Source: Flavobacterium sp. J372
Lineage (GTDB): Bacteria > Bacteroidota > Bacteroidia > Flavobacteriales > Flavobacteriaceae
Assembly: GCF_024699965.1 (NCBI RefSeq)
Contig: NZ_JAJOMZ010000004.1
Span: 1,362,001-1,426,000 of the forward strand
Direction of reading: 5' to 3'
Length of the DNA: 64,000 nt
This document shows, piece by piece, positions 55,536 through 64,000 of this stretch. The position numbers were made by a program, and so were the translations under genes. The notes beneath the pieces are model-generated. The model made no database searches, was not told where the DNA came from, and was given only the letters and a program-made list of their open reading frames with translations. Every line of letters begins with the position of its first letter. Positions within the stretch are counted from its first letter, which is position 1.

Positions 55536-55565
55536 CAAAGGTAGTTAAAGTGATAAATAATGCAA
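55536..55565 (-). promoter_or_regulatory. Promoter of cphB (TTG-N19-TACCTTTG)
   Basis: On the minus strand TTG (55565-55563) and TACCTTTG (55543-55536) are 19 bases apart. The cphB ATG starts 5 bases later, so transcription should begin on or next to the start codon. Confidence 0.65.
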
Positions 55566-55769
55566 TTTACAATAAATTATTTGTAACAAAATCTGTGTTA
55601 AGTTCAATATCTTTAAAAAAATAAAAGAGTCTTGTTTGATAACTATTTTTTTAAGTAATTTTCTAACGATTAAAGTATATCTTCATTGTATATATTTTAA
55701 GATATTCAAAAATTAAACCAAAACTGAACCTAACACCAAATCAATTAACCTTTTAGCCTAACCGATTTT

Positions 55770-58397
55770 ATGAAAATACTGAAAATTCAGGCCTTGCGCG
55801 GACCGAACATCTGGAGTGTATACCGCAAGAAAGTGATCCAGATGCGCTTAGACCTTGAAGAAGCTGAACAAACCCCCACCAATAAAATTCCGGGATTCCG
55901 CGAGCGGATTGAGGCCTTAATCCCATCTCTTATTACCCATCGCTGCTCAGAAGGAGTGCGCGGAGGGCTTTTTAAGCGTATAGAAGACGGTACCTGGATG
56001 GGGCATGTTATAGAGCACATAGCGCTTGAAATACAAACCCTGGCAGGAATGGACACAGGCTATGGCCGTACACGGGAAACAAAAACACCGGGTGTATACA
56101 ACGTAGTCTTCAGCTATATCGAAGAAAATGTAGGGATGTTTGCCGCTGAAGCTTCAGTAAGCATTGCTGAAGCGCTAATTGCAGGCACAGACTATGATAT
56201 AGAAGCTGATATACAGAGAATGCGCGAAATTAGAGAGCGTGTACGCCTGGGGCCAAGTACAGGAAGCATTGTAGAAGAAGCTGTGGCTCGCGATATACCA
56301 TGGATAAGGCTGGGCAGTAATTCACTTGTGCAGCTGGGTTATGGCGTAAACCAGGTACGTTTTCAGGCTACTATTACCAACCAGACCAGTCACATAGCTG
56401 TAGACATTGCGTGCAATAAAGAAGAAACCAAGCGCATGCTCCAGGCGGCATCTGTCCCGGTAGCATCAGGAGATATATGCAGTGATGAAGAAGGCCTGAA
56501 AGCTATTATTGATAAAATAGGTTTTCCTATAGTGACAAAACCGCTTGACGGTAACCATGGGAAAGGCGCATCTATAAACCTAAAAACGTTTGAGCAGGCT
56601 GTTGAAGGGCTGGAGTTTGCCAAAAAATACAGCCGTCGTGTAATTGTTGAAAAATTTATTACCGGTTATGATTTCAGGGTACTTGTCATTAATAATAAGG
56701 TTGTGGCTGCCGCCCAGCGCGTGCCGGCAAACGTTAAAGGCAACGGACGCGATACAATACAACAGCTTATAGATACTGAAAACCAAGACCCACGTCGCGG
56801 CTACGGTCATGAGAAAGTACTTACGGAAATAAATGTGGACCGCGATACCACGGACTTACTTGAAAAGAAAGGATACACATTAAATACTGTTCCTGCCGAT
56901 GGTGAGATTGTTTACCTTAAATCAACTGCCAACCTAAGTACCGGTGGAACTTCTGTTGATGTGACGGATATGATGCACCCTGAAAACATCTTCCTTGCCG
57001 AACGTATTTCAAGGGTAATAGGGCTTGATATCTGCGGAATTGATATTATGGCTGAAAACCTTACCCAACCACTTAAAGAGAACGGGGGAGTCATCATTGA
57101 AGTAAATGCAGCTCCGGGTTTCCGTATGCACCTTGCGCCTGCTGAAGGGCTGCCACGTAATGTAGCGGCACCGGTGATAGATATGCTTTACCCACCGGGC
57201 AAGCCAAGTCGCATCCCGATTTTTGCAGTTACCGGCACCAACGGTAAAACCACTACAACAAGGCTGTTGGCACATATAGTTAAAAACAACGGCTACCAGG
57301 TAGGTTTCACAACATCTGATGGTATATACGTGCAGAACCACATGATGGAGAAAGGCGATACAACTGGCCCGCTTTCTGCAGAATATATATTAAAAGACCC
57401 TACTGTAGAATTTGCCGTGCTTGAAACTGCACGCGGCGGCATCCTACGCTCGGGGCTTGGCTTTAGCCGGTGCGACATAGGTATTATCACAAATATCCAG
57501 GAAGATCATCTTGGCCTTAATGACATACATACGCTTGATGATTTGCGTAAGGTGAAGAGTGTTGTGCCGCGCTCTGTAAAAAAAGACGGCTGGGCTGTGC
57601 TTAATGCCGACGATAAAGAATCAGTACGCCTTGCACGCGATCTTGACTGCAACGTAGCTTTTTTCAGTATGGATGAGAGTAACCCTGTAATACAGGAGCA
57701 GGCACGGGAAGGGCGTATTGCTGCAGTGTATGAAGAAGGGTATATTACCATTAAAAAAGGGGAATGGAAAATACGTATCGAGAAAGCATCACGTGTACCG
57801 CTAACCATGGGTGGCAAAGCTAAATTTATGATTGCCAATGTACTTGCAGCAACCCTTGCCAGCTACTTGTGGGGTTTTAAGACCGAAGATATAAGCCAGT
57901 CGCTTAAAACATTTATACCGGGCGCTGCACAAACCCCTGGACGTATGAATATATTCAGGTTCAGGAAGTTTAGTGTGCTTATTGACTTTGCTCATAACCC
58001 TGCCGGATATCTTGCGGTTGAAGATTTTATGAGCAATGTTGAGGCTACACAAAAAATAGGCATTATTGCCGGGGTAGGAGACAGGCGCGACCAGGATATT
58101 ACTGAATGTGCCATGATAGCAGCCCGTATGTTTGACCATATCATTATCCGGCAGGAAAAGCACCTGCGGGGCAGGACAGATTCAAATATAAACGAGCTTA
58201 TACTACAGGGCTTTTCACAGAGCGGGCGAAAGCCTACCTATGAAATGATCCCGAAAGAAACTGAAGCTTTACAACATGCTATGGATAATGCTAAAGAGGG
58301 TAGCTACATTGTTGCCCTAAGCGATGTAGTGACAAATGCCATTGAAGTTGTTCAGGGCTATCTTGATAAAGAAAATGAGGAAATTATAACCTCTTAA
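55770..58397 (+). CDS. cphA: Cyanophycin synthetase
   Basis: ATP-dependent polymerase that builds cyanophycin from aspartate and arginine without a ribosome. 875 residues, standard length. The N-terminal domain (1-160, opening KILKIQALRGPNIWS) is followed by an ATP-grasp domain (about 200-480, FPIVTKPLDGNHGKGASI, IIEVNAAPGFRMHLAP) and a Mur-ligase-like domain (about 485-875) with P-loop VTGTNGKTTTTRLLAH and GDRRDQDI. All key parts look intact. The 238-base divergent region to cphB has a possible TATCTTTA box at 55608-55615. Confidence 0.96.
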   Translation: MKILKIQALRGPNIWSVYRKKVIQMRLDLEEAEQTPTNKIPGFRERIEALIPSLITHRCSEGVRGGLFKRIEDGTWMGHVIEHIALEIQTLAGMDTGYGRTRETKTPGVYNVVFSYIEENVGMFAAEASVSIAEALIAGTDYDIEADIQRMREIRERVRLGPSTGSIVEEAVARDIPWIRLGSNSLVQLGYGVNQVRFQATITNQTSHIAVDIACNKEETKRMLQAASVPVASGDICSDEEGLKAIIDKIGFPIVTKPLDGNHGKGASINLKTFEQAVEGLEFAKKYSRRVIVEKFITGYDFRVLVINNKVVAAAQRVPANVKGNGRDTIQQLIDTENQDPRRGYGHEKVLTEINVDRDTTDLLEKKGYTLNTVPADGEIVYLKSTANLSTGGTSVDVTDMMHPENIFLAERISRVIGLDICGIDIMAENLTQPLKENGGVIIEVNAAPGFRMHLAPAEGLPRNVAAPVIDMLYPPGKPSRIPIFAVTGTNGKTTTTRLLAHIVKNNGYQVGFTTSDGIYVQNHMMEKGDTTGPLSAEYILKDPTVEFAVLETARGGILRSGLGFSRCDIGIITNIQEDHLGLNDIHTLDDLRKVKSVVPRSVKKDGWAVLNADDKESVRLARDLDCNVAFFSMDESNPVIQEQAREGRIAAVYEEGYITIKKGEWKIRIEKASRVPLTMGGKAKFMIANVLAATLASYLWGFKTEDISQSLKTFIPGAAQTPGRMNIFRFRKFSVLIDFAHNPAGYLAVEDFMSNVEATQKIGIIAGVGDRRDQDITECAMIAARMFDHIIIRQEKHLRGRTDSNINELILQGFSQSGRKPTYEMIPKETEALQHAMDNAKEGSYIVALSDVVTNAIEVVQGYLDKENEEIITS

Positions 58398-58407
58398 TTA
58401 ATGAAAG

Positions 58408-58438
58408 ACTCCCTGCCTTAAAAGGTGGGGATTTTTTT
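58408..58438 (+). terminator. Intrinsic terminator after cphA
   Basis: CCCTGCCTT pairs with AAGGTGGGG (two mismatches inside) around AA and is followed by T8. It starts about 10 bases after the stop. Confidence 0.8.
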
Positions 58439-58455
58439 TGAATGCGGTAGTAAAA

Positions 58456-58827
58456 TTATTTTGCAGTTATTGCATAGGATACGTAAGCTGTAGCTAAAAG
58501 TAAAATGATTTGTACTGCCAGGAGTACTGCTAAATCTTTTATTTTGAACATACGGGTAGAAACATTATATTTCTTAAACAGGTAGTAAATTACAGCTAAC
58601 GTAATAACTGAACCTAGAAGGAATAATGCATAAACTGCTGCGCTAAGGATTATGATATCGCGTACCAGCTGGGGGTAAGGGGCTTCTGCACCATATTCAA
58701 GCACGATAATTCGGGCTGCCATTGCGGTAAATGCTATTCCGCCGAAAATAATGGTAATCTTTAATGCAGATCTGCAGAATCTAACAGCACGCATAGTATC
58801 TCTATGGCGTTTCCTTATTGCCCTCAT
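58456..58827 (-). CDS. Small membrane protein of unknown function
   Basis: 123 residues with a basic N-terminus (MRAIRKRHRDTMRAVRF) and three hydrophobic segments, at about 24-44, 58-82 and 97-120. I recognise no family. An internal ATG at residue 12 is another possible start. It stands alone, convergent with cphA. Confidence 0.6.
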   Translation of the reverse strand: MRAIRKRHRDTMRAVRFCRSALKITIIFGGIAFTAMAARIIVLEYGAEAPYPQLVRDIIILSAAVYALFLLGSVITLAVIYYLFKKYNVSTRMFKIKDLAVLLAVQIILLLATAYVSYAITAK

Positions 58828-58853
58828 TCTCTTAAGTTTATAGCGAATATAAT

Positions 58854-58890
58854 AAAAAAGCCCGAAGTGTTAACATTTCGGGACTCTTTT
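58854..58890 (-). terminator. Intrinsic terminator after the S41 peptidase gene
   Basis: On the minus strand CCCGAAATGTTAACACTTCGGG forms an almost perfect stem around TTAA, followed by CTTTTTTA. It lies just beyond the stop of the peptidase gene. Confidence 0.85.
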
Positions 58891-58910
58891 ACAAAATTCA
58901 TAACCAGCAA

Positions 58911-59972
58911 TTATTTCTTTTGCACAACTTCTATATTACGGCTATAGTAGTTTTTAGCCTCATCGTCACCTGAAGCTATACTCAATTCTTTCAAAGCTAA
59001 AAGGTGTGCTTCTTTGAGGGCATTACCGGCAGGCACGGCAATATCAGGTTTTACTCCTGTACCTTCCCAGTTGGTTTTTGTAATAGGGTTTATTGCGCGT
59101 CCGCCGGGTATGAAAGCTGTGAAGCCTTCGGGCAGTTCAACTTCATCACCGGGGTTAGCACCGCCACCCGTTGTTTCGCCAATTAGTGTTGCCCTTTTCT
59201 GTGTCTGCAGGTCATAAGCAAGCTCTTCACCGCCTGAAAATGTATGGCTTGATGTAAGCACATACACCGGTTTGTCAAGGTATTTCTTTCCGGGTACAGG
59301 TATTGTCCAAAATTCTGTAGTCTGATTTCCATTCCTGAAGTAAAGGTCGTTGAGGTGTACGGGTTCATCACCAAAAAAGTAACTCGCAAGATAGCGCACC
59401 ATGTCGGGCTCGCCCCCATGATTATCACGAAGGTCGATAATGAGTGCATCAGTGTTTGACAAAAACATCATGGCACCACTGCAGGTTTCACCTACCTTAT
59501 CAACAGGGCCAAATCCGTCAACTTTAAGGTAACCAACATTGCCTTCAAGTAAGTCAGCTTTGGCAAAACCAAGGTTCATGCGCCTCATATGCTTCATAAA
59601 TGCTTCTTCCTGCTTTTTAGCTTCTTCGGCCTTTGGCGCATTTGTGTAGAGTGGTGGGCGGAAACGCACGCCCAGATGCTTGTCTTTAACTATTTCCCGA
59701 AGATCGTCTGTAAGCGCTTTTGCGAATTCCCTGCTATCTGTTATAGCGGCATATTTGCCTTTTTTTTGCAGCGCTGTAAGCTGCTTACCTGCATTCATGG
59801 CAACTTCAGGAAAAATGTAGCCGTCATTCATTTTTTGCACCAATGCTTTAATGACTACTGCCTGTTGCTTTTTGCTTATGGGCTTTGAAGGAGGTTGCTG
59901 CTGTGCATTACAAGTTGTAAAATAGAGAGTGAGGGCGGCAATTTTTATTGCCAGTAAAAAAATCTGTTTCAT
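58911..59972 (-). CDS. S41-family peptidase, secreted
   Basis: 353 residues. A signal region (MKQIFLLAIKIAALTLYFTTCNAQ) may be a lipobox with Cys21. A helical N-terminal domain is followed by the tail-specific protease/IRBP core: GNVGYLKVDGFGPV, ALIIDLRDNHGGEPDMVRYLASYFF, and YVLTSSHTFSGGEELAYDL, where the serine of TFSGGEE is the likely nucleophile. It ends NWEGTGVKPDIAV. There is no PDZ domain. It follows a MarR gene on the same strand, separated by low-complexity repeats of GATTGATGA. Confidence 0.88.
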   Translation of the reverse strand: MKQIFLLAIKIAALTLYFTTCNAQQQPPSKPISKKQQAVVIKALVQKMNDGYIFPEVAMNAGKQLTALQKKGKYAAITDSREFAKALTDDLREIVKDKHLGVRFRPPLYTNAPKAEEAKKQEEAFMKHMRRMNLGFAKADLLEGNVGYLKVDGFGPVDKVGETCSGAMMFLSNTDALIIDLRDNHGGEPDMVRYLASYFFGDEPVHLNDLYFRNGNQTTEFWTIPVPGKKYLDKPVYVLTSSHTFSGGEELAYDLQTQKRATLIGETTGGGANPGDEVELPEGFTAFIPGGRAINPITKTNWEGTGVKPDIAVPAGNALKEAHLLALKELSIASGDDEAKNYYSRNIEVVQKK

Positions 59973-60033
59973 GTTACGTTTTTTGATTGATGATTGATGA
60001 TGATTTATTGATGATTGAAACTTTGCTGATTAA

Positions 60034-60465
60034 TTATTTGGTGACATTTTTTATGATTTTTGAAAGTATCTTATTTATCTCGGTTAATTCCTCCGGGCTA
60101 ATCCCTTCTAAAGCTTTACTCCTGTTGTTTTTTATATAAGGTTGCATCTTCTTCAATGTTTCATTTCCCTTTTTTGTCAGCAGCAGTTTAAACCTGCGCC
60201 TGTCACTAGTATGAAATTCACGCGATAAATACTCCTTTTGTACCAGCAACTCTATTATCCTGGTTATTGAGGCAACATCTTTAAATGCTTTTTCTGCGAT
60301 GTCCTGCTGCTTGGCTTCGCTGTCTTCCTCTATTGACTTCAGCACCAGCCATTGGTCTATTGTCAGTTCAAAACCAGCCGCTTTTAGCTGCTTTTGTGCA
60401 TACTGCCTGTAGCTTTTTATTGATTTATCAATTGTGTAGAATACTATACTGCTTAAATTCTCCAT
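60034..60465 (-). CDS. MarR-family transcriptional regulator
   Basis: About 143 residues from ATG 60465 (MENLSSIVFYTIDKSIKSY). A start 12 codons further upstream would lie inside the promoter and is rejected. The winged helix (TIDQWLVLKSIEEDSEAKQQDIAEKAFKDVASITRIIELLVQKEYLSREFHTSDRRRFKLLLT) is complete. A perfect palindrome in its promoter suggests autorepression. It probably also controls the S41 peptidase gene, 61 bases downstream on the same strand. Confidence 0.88.
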   Translation of the reverse strand: MENLSSIVFYTIDKSIKSYRQYAQKQLKAAGFELTIDQWLVLKSIEEDSEAKQQDIAEKAFKDVASITRIIELLVQKEYLSREFHTSDRRRFKLLLTKKGNETLKKMQPYIKNNRSKALEGISPEELTEINKILSKIIKNVTK

Positions 60466-60480
60466 TGCTAATATTTGATG

Positions 60481-60510
60481 CAAATATAATTGATATATCA
60501 ATTAATACAA
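60481..60510 (-). promoter_or_regulatory. Promoter of the MarR gene (TTG-N19-TATATTTG)
   Basis: On the minus strand TTG (60510-60508) and TATATTTG (60488-60481) are 19 bases apart, a full consensus match. The ATG at 60465 follows 15 bases later. Confidence 0.75.
60487..60504. promoter_or_regulatory. Palindromic operator between the -33 and -7 elements
   Basis: TAATTGATATATCAATTA is a perfect 18-bp palindrome filling most of the spacer between TTG and TATATTTG. A dimer bound here would block RNA polymerase. Its size and symmetry suit a MarR dimer. Confidence 0.7.
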
Positions 60511-60531
60511 ATTTATTTTTATTTCTTTGCA

Positions 60532-60560
60532 TAAAAAAATCCGGCGCAGTGGCCGGACTT
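60532..60560 (-). terminator. Intrinsic terminator after the DUF1579 gene
   Basis: GTCCGGCC and the facing GCCGGA form a stem around ACTGC on the minus strand, followed by T7. It lies about 22 bases after the stop. Confidence 0.85.
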
Positions 60561-60581
60561 GATTTATCATTACAGAATGCT

Positions 60582-61229
60582 TTATGATCTTTTCATCACA
60601 AGCTCCATACTTTTATACTCTTTAGCATTGCCTTTCGTGTCAAACATTTCCATTTTGCGGGTATTGTCATCAACTACGGTATATACCTCACGGGTTTTGC
60701 AAACGCCTTTTGTAAGAGGGTCGGTCATTTCACCATGAAGTGTCATACTTTTGCCGTCTGCATTCATTTTGCCTTTCATCACCATCATACCGGTACCCAT
60801 ATTGTCAATCCAGCTTGAGGTGAATTCATTTGACGCGTTGTTATAAGCCATTGTGCTCTTGCCTTCAAAGTCCATTCCCATCATTTTGCCTTTATAATCG
60901 CCAACCTGGTAGCGCCCTCCCATAGCCATTTTTACATCGGCAGTGCAGGTAGATTTTTGGGGTTCAGCGCCTTCATTTTCCCAAAATGTCATTTCGCAAT
61001 TCCATTTACCGGTTTCTGTTGCCATCATTTTGTGCATTTCGCCGGGTGTGGCATAAGCCATCCACTCCTGTGCTGCGGCGGCGCTGTCCATTGGCTTGGC
61101 TGCATTGGCAGACTCATTTGCTACCGCTGTAGTATCGGTTGTTGTGGTGTCATTTTCTACTTTCACTTCTTTTTTACATGAAGCAAAACAAAGTGAAAGC
61201 ACAGCTAAATAGAGATAAATTTTCTTCAT
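60582..61229 (-). CDS. DUF1579 lipoprotein
   Basis: 215 residues. A lipoprotein signal ends at Cys18 (LCFASCKKE). A Thr/Ala-rich linker (about 25-50) is followed by a DUF1579 domain opening YATPGEMHKMMATETGKWNCEMTFWENEGAEP, with TADVKMAMGGRYQVGDYKGKMMGMDFEG and MTLHGEMTDPLTKGVCKTREVY. The domain is a beta-barrel of unknown function and is rich in methionine. It stands alone. Confidence 0.87.
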   Translation of the reverse strand: MKKIYLYLAVLSLCFASCKKEVKVENDTTTTDTTAVANESANAAKPMDSAAAAQEWMAYATPGEMHKMMATETGKWNCEMTFWENEGAEPQKSTCTADVKMAMGGRYQVGDYKGKMMGMDFEGKSTMAYNNASNEFTSSWIDNMGTGMMVMKGKMNADGKSMTLHGEMTDPLTKGVCKTREVYTVVDDNTRKMEMFDTKGNAKEYKSMELVMKRS

Positions 61230-61301
61230 AATTGTTTGGTTTAAAGGTTTATACCAGTAAAATTATAAAAAATTTTGTCAGAATGATAAAATTATAAGAG
61301 T

Positions 61302-62879
61302 TTAATTTTGATATTCATAAGCCCCGGCATCCGGGCTGGCATCCCGTACGTTTCCGTTGAGGTCAACAGTTCCCTGTGTCACGTTTAGTCCTATCCCTAT
61401 TGCACCGGAATCTGCCTCAAGCGTCAGCATATTTTTCTGAGGGTCAGTAAAGTTTGCCCTTGGCTCACCTGTTGATGTACTTTTAGCTCTTTTGGTGTTT
61501 ACATACTGTAATTGGTCTTCAAACTGATACAAAGGGTTGCTTGTATATTGATTAGAATAATCATAGAACTTTATCAGGCTGTTATTGAACTTGAAGTTAT
61601 ATTCAGTGACAACAGAGGTTTCTCTATTATGCCTAATACCGAGATTGCCTGAACTCCAGAAAATACAATTAGTAAAATTCCCATCAAAATCACTTACCCT
61701 GCGTGTTTCCCTAAAATCAAAATAATTAGATAATTCCAGCGGCACCTGGTTGTATGCGTTAGAATAGTTAGCGATGGTGCAGTGTGTGAAATTATGTGTA
61801 CCGCCTTGAGATAATGATACTGAAGCCTGGCCTGCTTTATTTACCACAAGATTATTTGCTGTAATGTCTGAATGTACAGAAAGAATTCCATATACGCCTG
61901 AATTATATATCTGCGAGTTGGTGATACTTAGCTTAGGTGTTGTTGTACCATCGCCTTCGGGTGCCTTCGCCCAAATTCCTATCGACGAATTTTTTAATGT
62001 AAGATGGTTAATTGTATTTTCTTCACCCGACATAAGTAATATTGAAAACCATTGCCCGGCAGTTTCGGCAAAGCGCGGCTCAAGCCGGTCACCCTCAAAT
62101 ATTACTTCGCCCTCAAGTGTCTCTTCATTCGCAGATGGCTGCCCGTTTATCTGTAATTTACCGCCCGGCCTTACCATTAGCCCTGACCCCGCATGGAAAT
62201 GTATACGCGCACCCGGATCTACAACCAGCGTTTTTCCATTCGGGACCGTAGCAAAACCATATATTACATAAGGCTTGCTATTGTTCCAATGATATTCATC
62301 ACCATTTACCGGGTCACTTTCGTCAAGATAAAATCCGGGAAGATATTCCGGGTCACCAGGGTTGCTTTCACTGTCCCATCGTACAGCTTCATAAAGAACT
62401 TTTGGCCCGCTGGTATCACGCTGCGGGTACAGGAAATAAGCATCCTGAATAAGCGTCACCAAGTGCACTTCCTGTACACCGCTGGTGCTTTGAAATTCAA
62501 TTTCATCGGTGTATAAAAAGTCATCCGGGTTGGCATCACTTATGTTTGCAGTTGTTTCAATGAATATGAAAAGGCTGTCTTTTGCCAGAAGCTCAACGTT
62601 GTTGAATTCTTTTCCCGGCATCCCGTCAACCATAAGCCTATAGTTTGATGCCTGGCCTTTCTTCAGGCGTAGTGAGGGTATGGCAATATCTTTATTGCTG
62701 CGGTTATATACTTTCAGCGTATAAGTGCTTGATCCTATATTTGAAAATACCGTGTCAAGATAAACGGTATCGCGTGAAAACTCCAGTCCGCCCGGGCTTT
62801 GTTCAAATTCAAAATCGTCGCGGCATGAAGCCAGGCACATAAAAAGGCCTGCAATAGCAAAAAGTATAAGTTGGCGCAT
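61302..62879 (-). CDS. Lipoprotein with right-handed beta-helix repeats
   Basis: 525 residues. The lipoprotein signal ends at Cys19 (CLASCRDDFEFE). A beta-sandwich-like N-terminal part (about 30-155, YTLKVYNRSNKDIAIPSLRL) is followed by a pectate-lyase-like beta-helix (about 210-440): GARIHFHAGSGLMVRPGGKLQINGQ, NHLTLKNSSIGIWAKAPEGDG, NSGVYGILSVHSDITANNLV and NFTNCIFWSSGN. It ends NVRDASPDAGAYEYQN, a common end in secreted beta-helix proteins. No catalytic residues can be named, so carbohydrate cleavage is not claimed. Confidence 0.8.
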   Translation of the reverse strand: MRQLILFAIAGLFMCLASCRDDFEFEQSPGGLEFSRDTVYLDTVFSNIGSSTYTLKVYNRSNKDIAIPSLRLKKGQASNYRLMVDGMPGKEFNNVELLAKDSLFIFIETTANISDANPDDFLYTDEIEFQSTSGVQEVHLVTLIQDAYFLYPQRDTSGPKVLYEAVRWDSESNPGDPEYLPGFYLDESDPVNGDEYHWNNSKPYVIYGFATVPNGKTLVVDPGARIHFHAGSGLMVRPGGKLQINGQPSANEETLEGEVIFEGDRLEPRFAETAGQWFSILLMSGEENTINHLTLKNSSIGIWAKAPEGDGTTTPKLSITNSQIYNSGVYGILSVHSDITANNLVVNKAGQASVSLSQGGTHNFTHCTIANYSNAYNQVPLELSNYFDFRETRRVSDFDGNFTNCIFWSSGNLGIRHNRETSVVTEYNFKFNNSLIKFYDYSNQYTSNPLYQFEDQLQYVNTKRAKSTSTGEPRANFTDPQKNMLTLEADSGAIGIGLNVTQGTVDLNGNVRDASPDAGAYEYQN

Positions 62880-62993
62880 AGCACTTGCAATTTTTTGTAA
62901 AAATAGCCAATAATATCAATTGGTAAAATGCAAACGCTTTTTTAGCGGTTTTAGTCTCGTCTATTTTTTATCTTTACCTCAAACAAACATTCA

Positions 62994-63416
62994 ATGGAAT
63001 TTGAGAAAGAAAAGGCATTGCAGATGTGCAGGCAGTTCTCTAAAAATACGCTGATGGAAACGCTGGAGATTGAGTTTACCGATGCCGGCCCTGATTTCCT
63101 TGAGGCTACCATGCCGGTAAACTCGCGCGTGCACCAGCCGATGGGTCTGCTGCATGGCGGTGCATCAGTAGCATTGGCAGAGAGCGTTGGTAGTGCGGCA
63201 TCTATCATGTTCATCAATCCTGAAAAACAGGAGGTGAGGGGCATAGAGATTTCGGCTAATCACCTGCGCAGCAAGCGTGATGGTAAAGTAACCGGTACAG
63301 CCAGGATAATTCACCAGGGGAGAAGCCTGCATTTATGGGAAGTGCGAATAACAGATGAGGAGGGCAGGCTGATTTCGCTTTGTAAAATAACCAATATGGT
63401 ACTTCCAAAAAAATAA
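62994..63416 (+). CDS. Hotdog-fold thioesterase (PaaI/MenI type)
   Basis: 140 residues. The hotdog core shows VNSRVHQPMGLLHGGASVALAESVGSAAS, where the HGG and downstream glutamate form the usual active site, and GIEISANHLRSKRDGKVTGTARIIHQGRSLHLWEVRI. It lies 5 bases before isochorismate synthase, so it is probably the 1,4-dihydroxy-2-naphthoyl-CoA hydrolase of menaquinone synthesis (inference from context). The ATG follows a TATCTTTA box by about 20 bases. Confidence 0.87.
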   Translation: MEFEKEKALQMCRQFSKNTLMETLEIEFTDAGPDFLEATMPVNSRVHQPMGLLHGGASVALAESVGSAASIMFINPEKQEVRGIEISANHLRSKRDGKVTGTARIIHQGRSLHLWEVRITDEEGRLISLCKITNMVLPKK

Positions 63417-63421
63417 TTAGT

Positions 63422-64000
63422 ATGGGGAAACTTTTTAATTATTTTGAAGCTGCGCTATCTGAAAAAAATCAGCCTTTGCGGTATACAGTAAGCCTGGCGA
63501 AAATATAGTGCGGGGTATTTTTGGCTATGAAGGTGCCAATCATACATTTGAACATAATGCCAAAGGCTTTGTTTTTGCACCTTTTGCCATAGGAAAGAAA
63601 ATCTTTATCCCGGCAGAAGAATCTGCTAAACTGGCAGAATCTTTTGAAAGTATGGATTCAGGTAATCCTTTAAATGATGAGCCCCAAACAAGCCATCATA
63701 CTAAGGCGGCCTTCGAAGCGCTTGTCAGCAAGAGCGTTGAAGCAATAAATTCAGGACAGTTTGAAAAGCTTGTCTGTTCCCGTCCCGAAGAGATTACAGT
63801 CGTGAATATTAATGCTGTTTCGGTATTTAAAAAGATGCTAAAGGCATATCCTAATGCCTTTTGCTATTGTTTTTTCAGCCCTGAAACCGGGTTATGGATG
63901 GGCGCAACCCCCGAGCAGCTGCTGAAAGTAAAAAACGGCATACTTAATACCGTGGCACTCGCCGGAACACAAGTGTATAACGCCGGAAAAGCAGCAGAAT
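63422..64000 (+). CDS. Isochorismate synthase, partial and read through a one-base break
   Basis: Converts chorismate to isochorismate, the first step to menaquinone. From ATG 63422 the sequence reads MGKLFNYFEAALSEKN and then leaves frame at the A7 run 63462-63468. One more A restores SEKKSAFAVYSKPGENIVRGIFGYEG and the frame stays open to the window edge. The chorismate-binding region appears as KLVCSRPEE, FCYCFFSPETGLWMGATPEQLLKVKNGILNTVALAGT, a good match to the family. The 3' end lies outside the window. Confidence 0.88.

Overview
The window looks like a chromosomal segment of a Flavobacterium-like member of the Bacteroidota. The main signs are type IX secretion (T9SS) adhesins with type C sorting ends, promoters of the Bacteroidota form TTG-N17..23-TAnnTTTG, AT-rich intergenic DNA, many SPII lipoproteins, transketolase split into two subunits, and a local dispersed palindrome containing GCCACGAATT. 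All assignments come from reading the sequence; no database search was run.

Layout. 1-4.8 kb: murB (partial), a DUF2461 gene, a ParE/antitoxin pair, recF, then a TPR membrane protein with ribH. 5.1-26.7 kb: three consecutive same-strand genes for very large secreted adhesin-like proteins (about 4280, 940 and 1700 aa). They share one C-terminal module and have terminators after the first and third genes. A 420-bp gap before the third holds a candidate small RNA. 26.8-32.2 kb: small membrane and hypothetical genes, tRNA-Leu and two identical tRNA-Lys, aroK, a phosphoribosyltransferase, an S4 protein, an FKBP-like lipoprotein and dnaB. 32.3-38.7 kb: accA, a DMT exporter, lptG, tgt and the two transketolase halves. 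38.8-40.3 kb: an AT-rich patch with a DUF1573 lipoprotein and a membrane thioredoxin. 40.3-49.5 kb: fatty-acid degradation, with marR-fadB-fadA-fadE in order on the minus strand and a nearby VOC gene and fadD. 49.6-53.6 kb: lipoproteins, a fasciclin protein, glutaminyl cyclase, SRP RNA and ruvX. 53.7-58.4 kb: a complete cyanophycin cycle (isoaspartyl peptidase, cyanophycinase, and cyanophycin synthetase transcribed divergently). 58.4-64 kb: an S41 peptidase with its MarR regulator, lipoproteins, and the start of menaquinone genes (thioesterase and isochorismate synthase).

Two themes stand out. First, both internal junctions of the fadB-fadA-fadE operon contain a four-helix-bundle gene of the 23S rRNA intervening-sequence family, each enclosed by its own inverted repeat, like an ORF in the loop of a long hairpin. 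Second, at least seven single-base frame breaks lie in A/T runs, in tgt, the transketolase C half, fadB (twice), a four-helix gene, a lipoprotein gene and isochorismate synthase. Most are in core genes whose remaining sequence is intact, so assembly errors or transcript slippage are more likely than gene decay.
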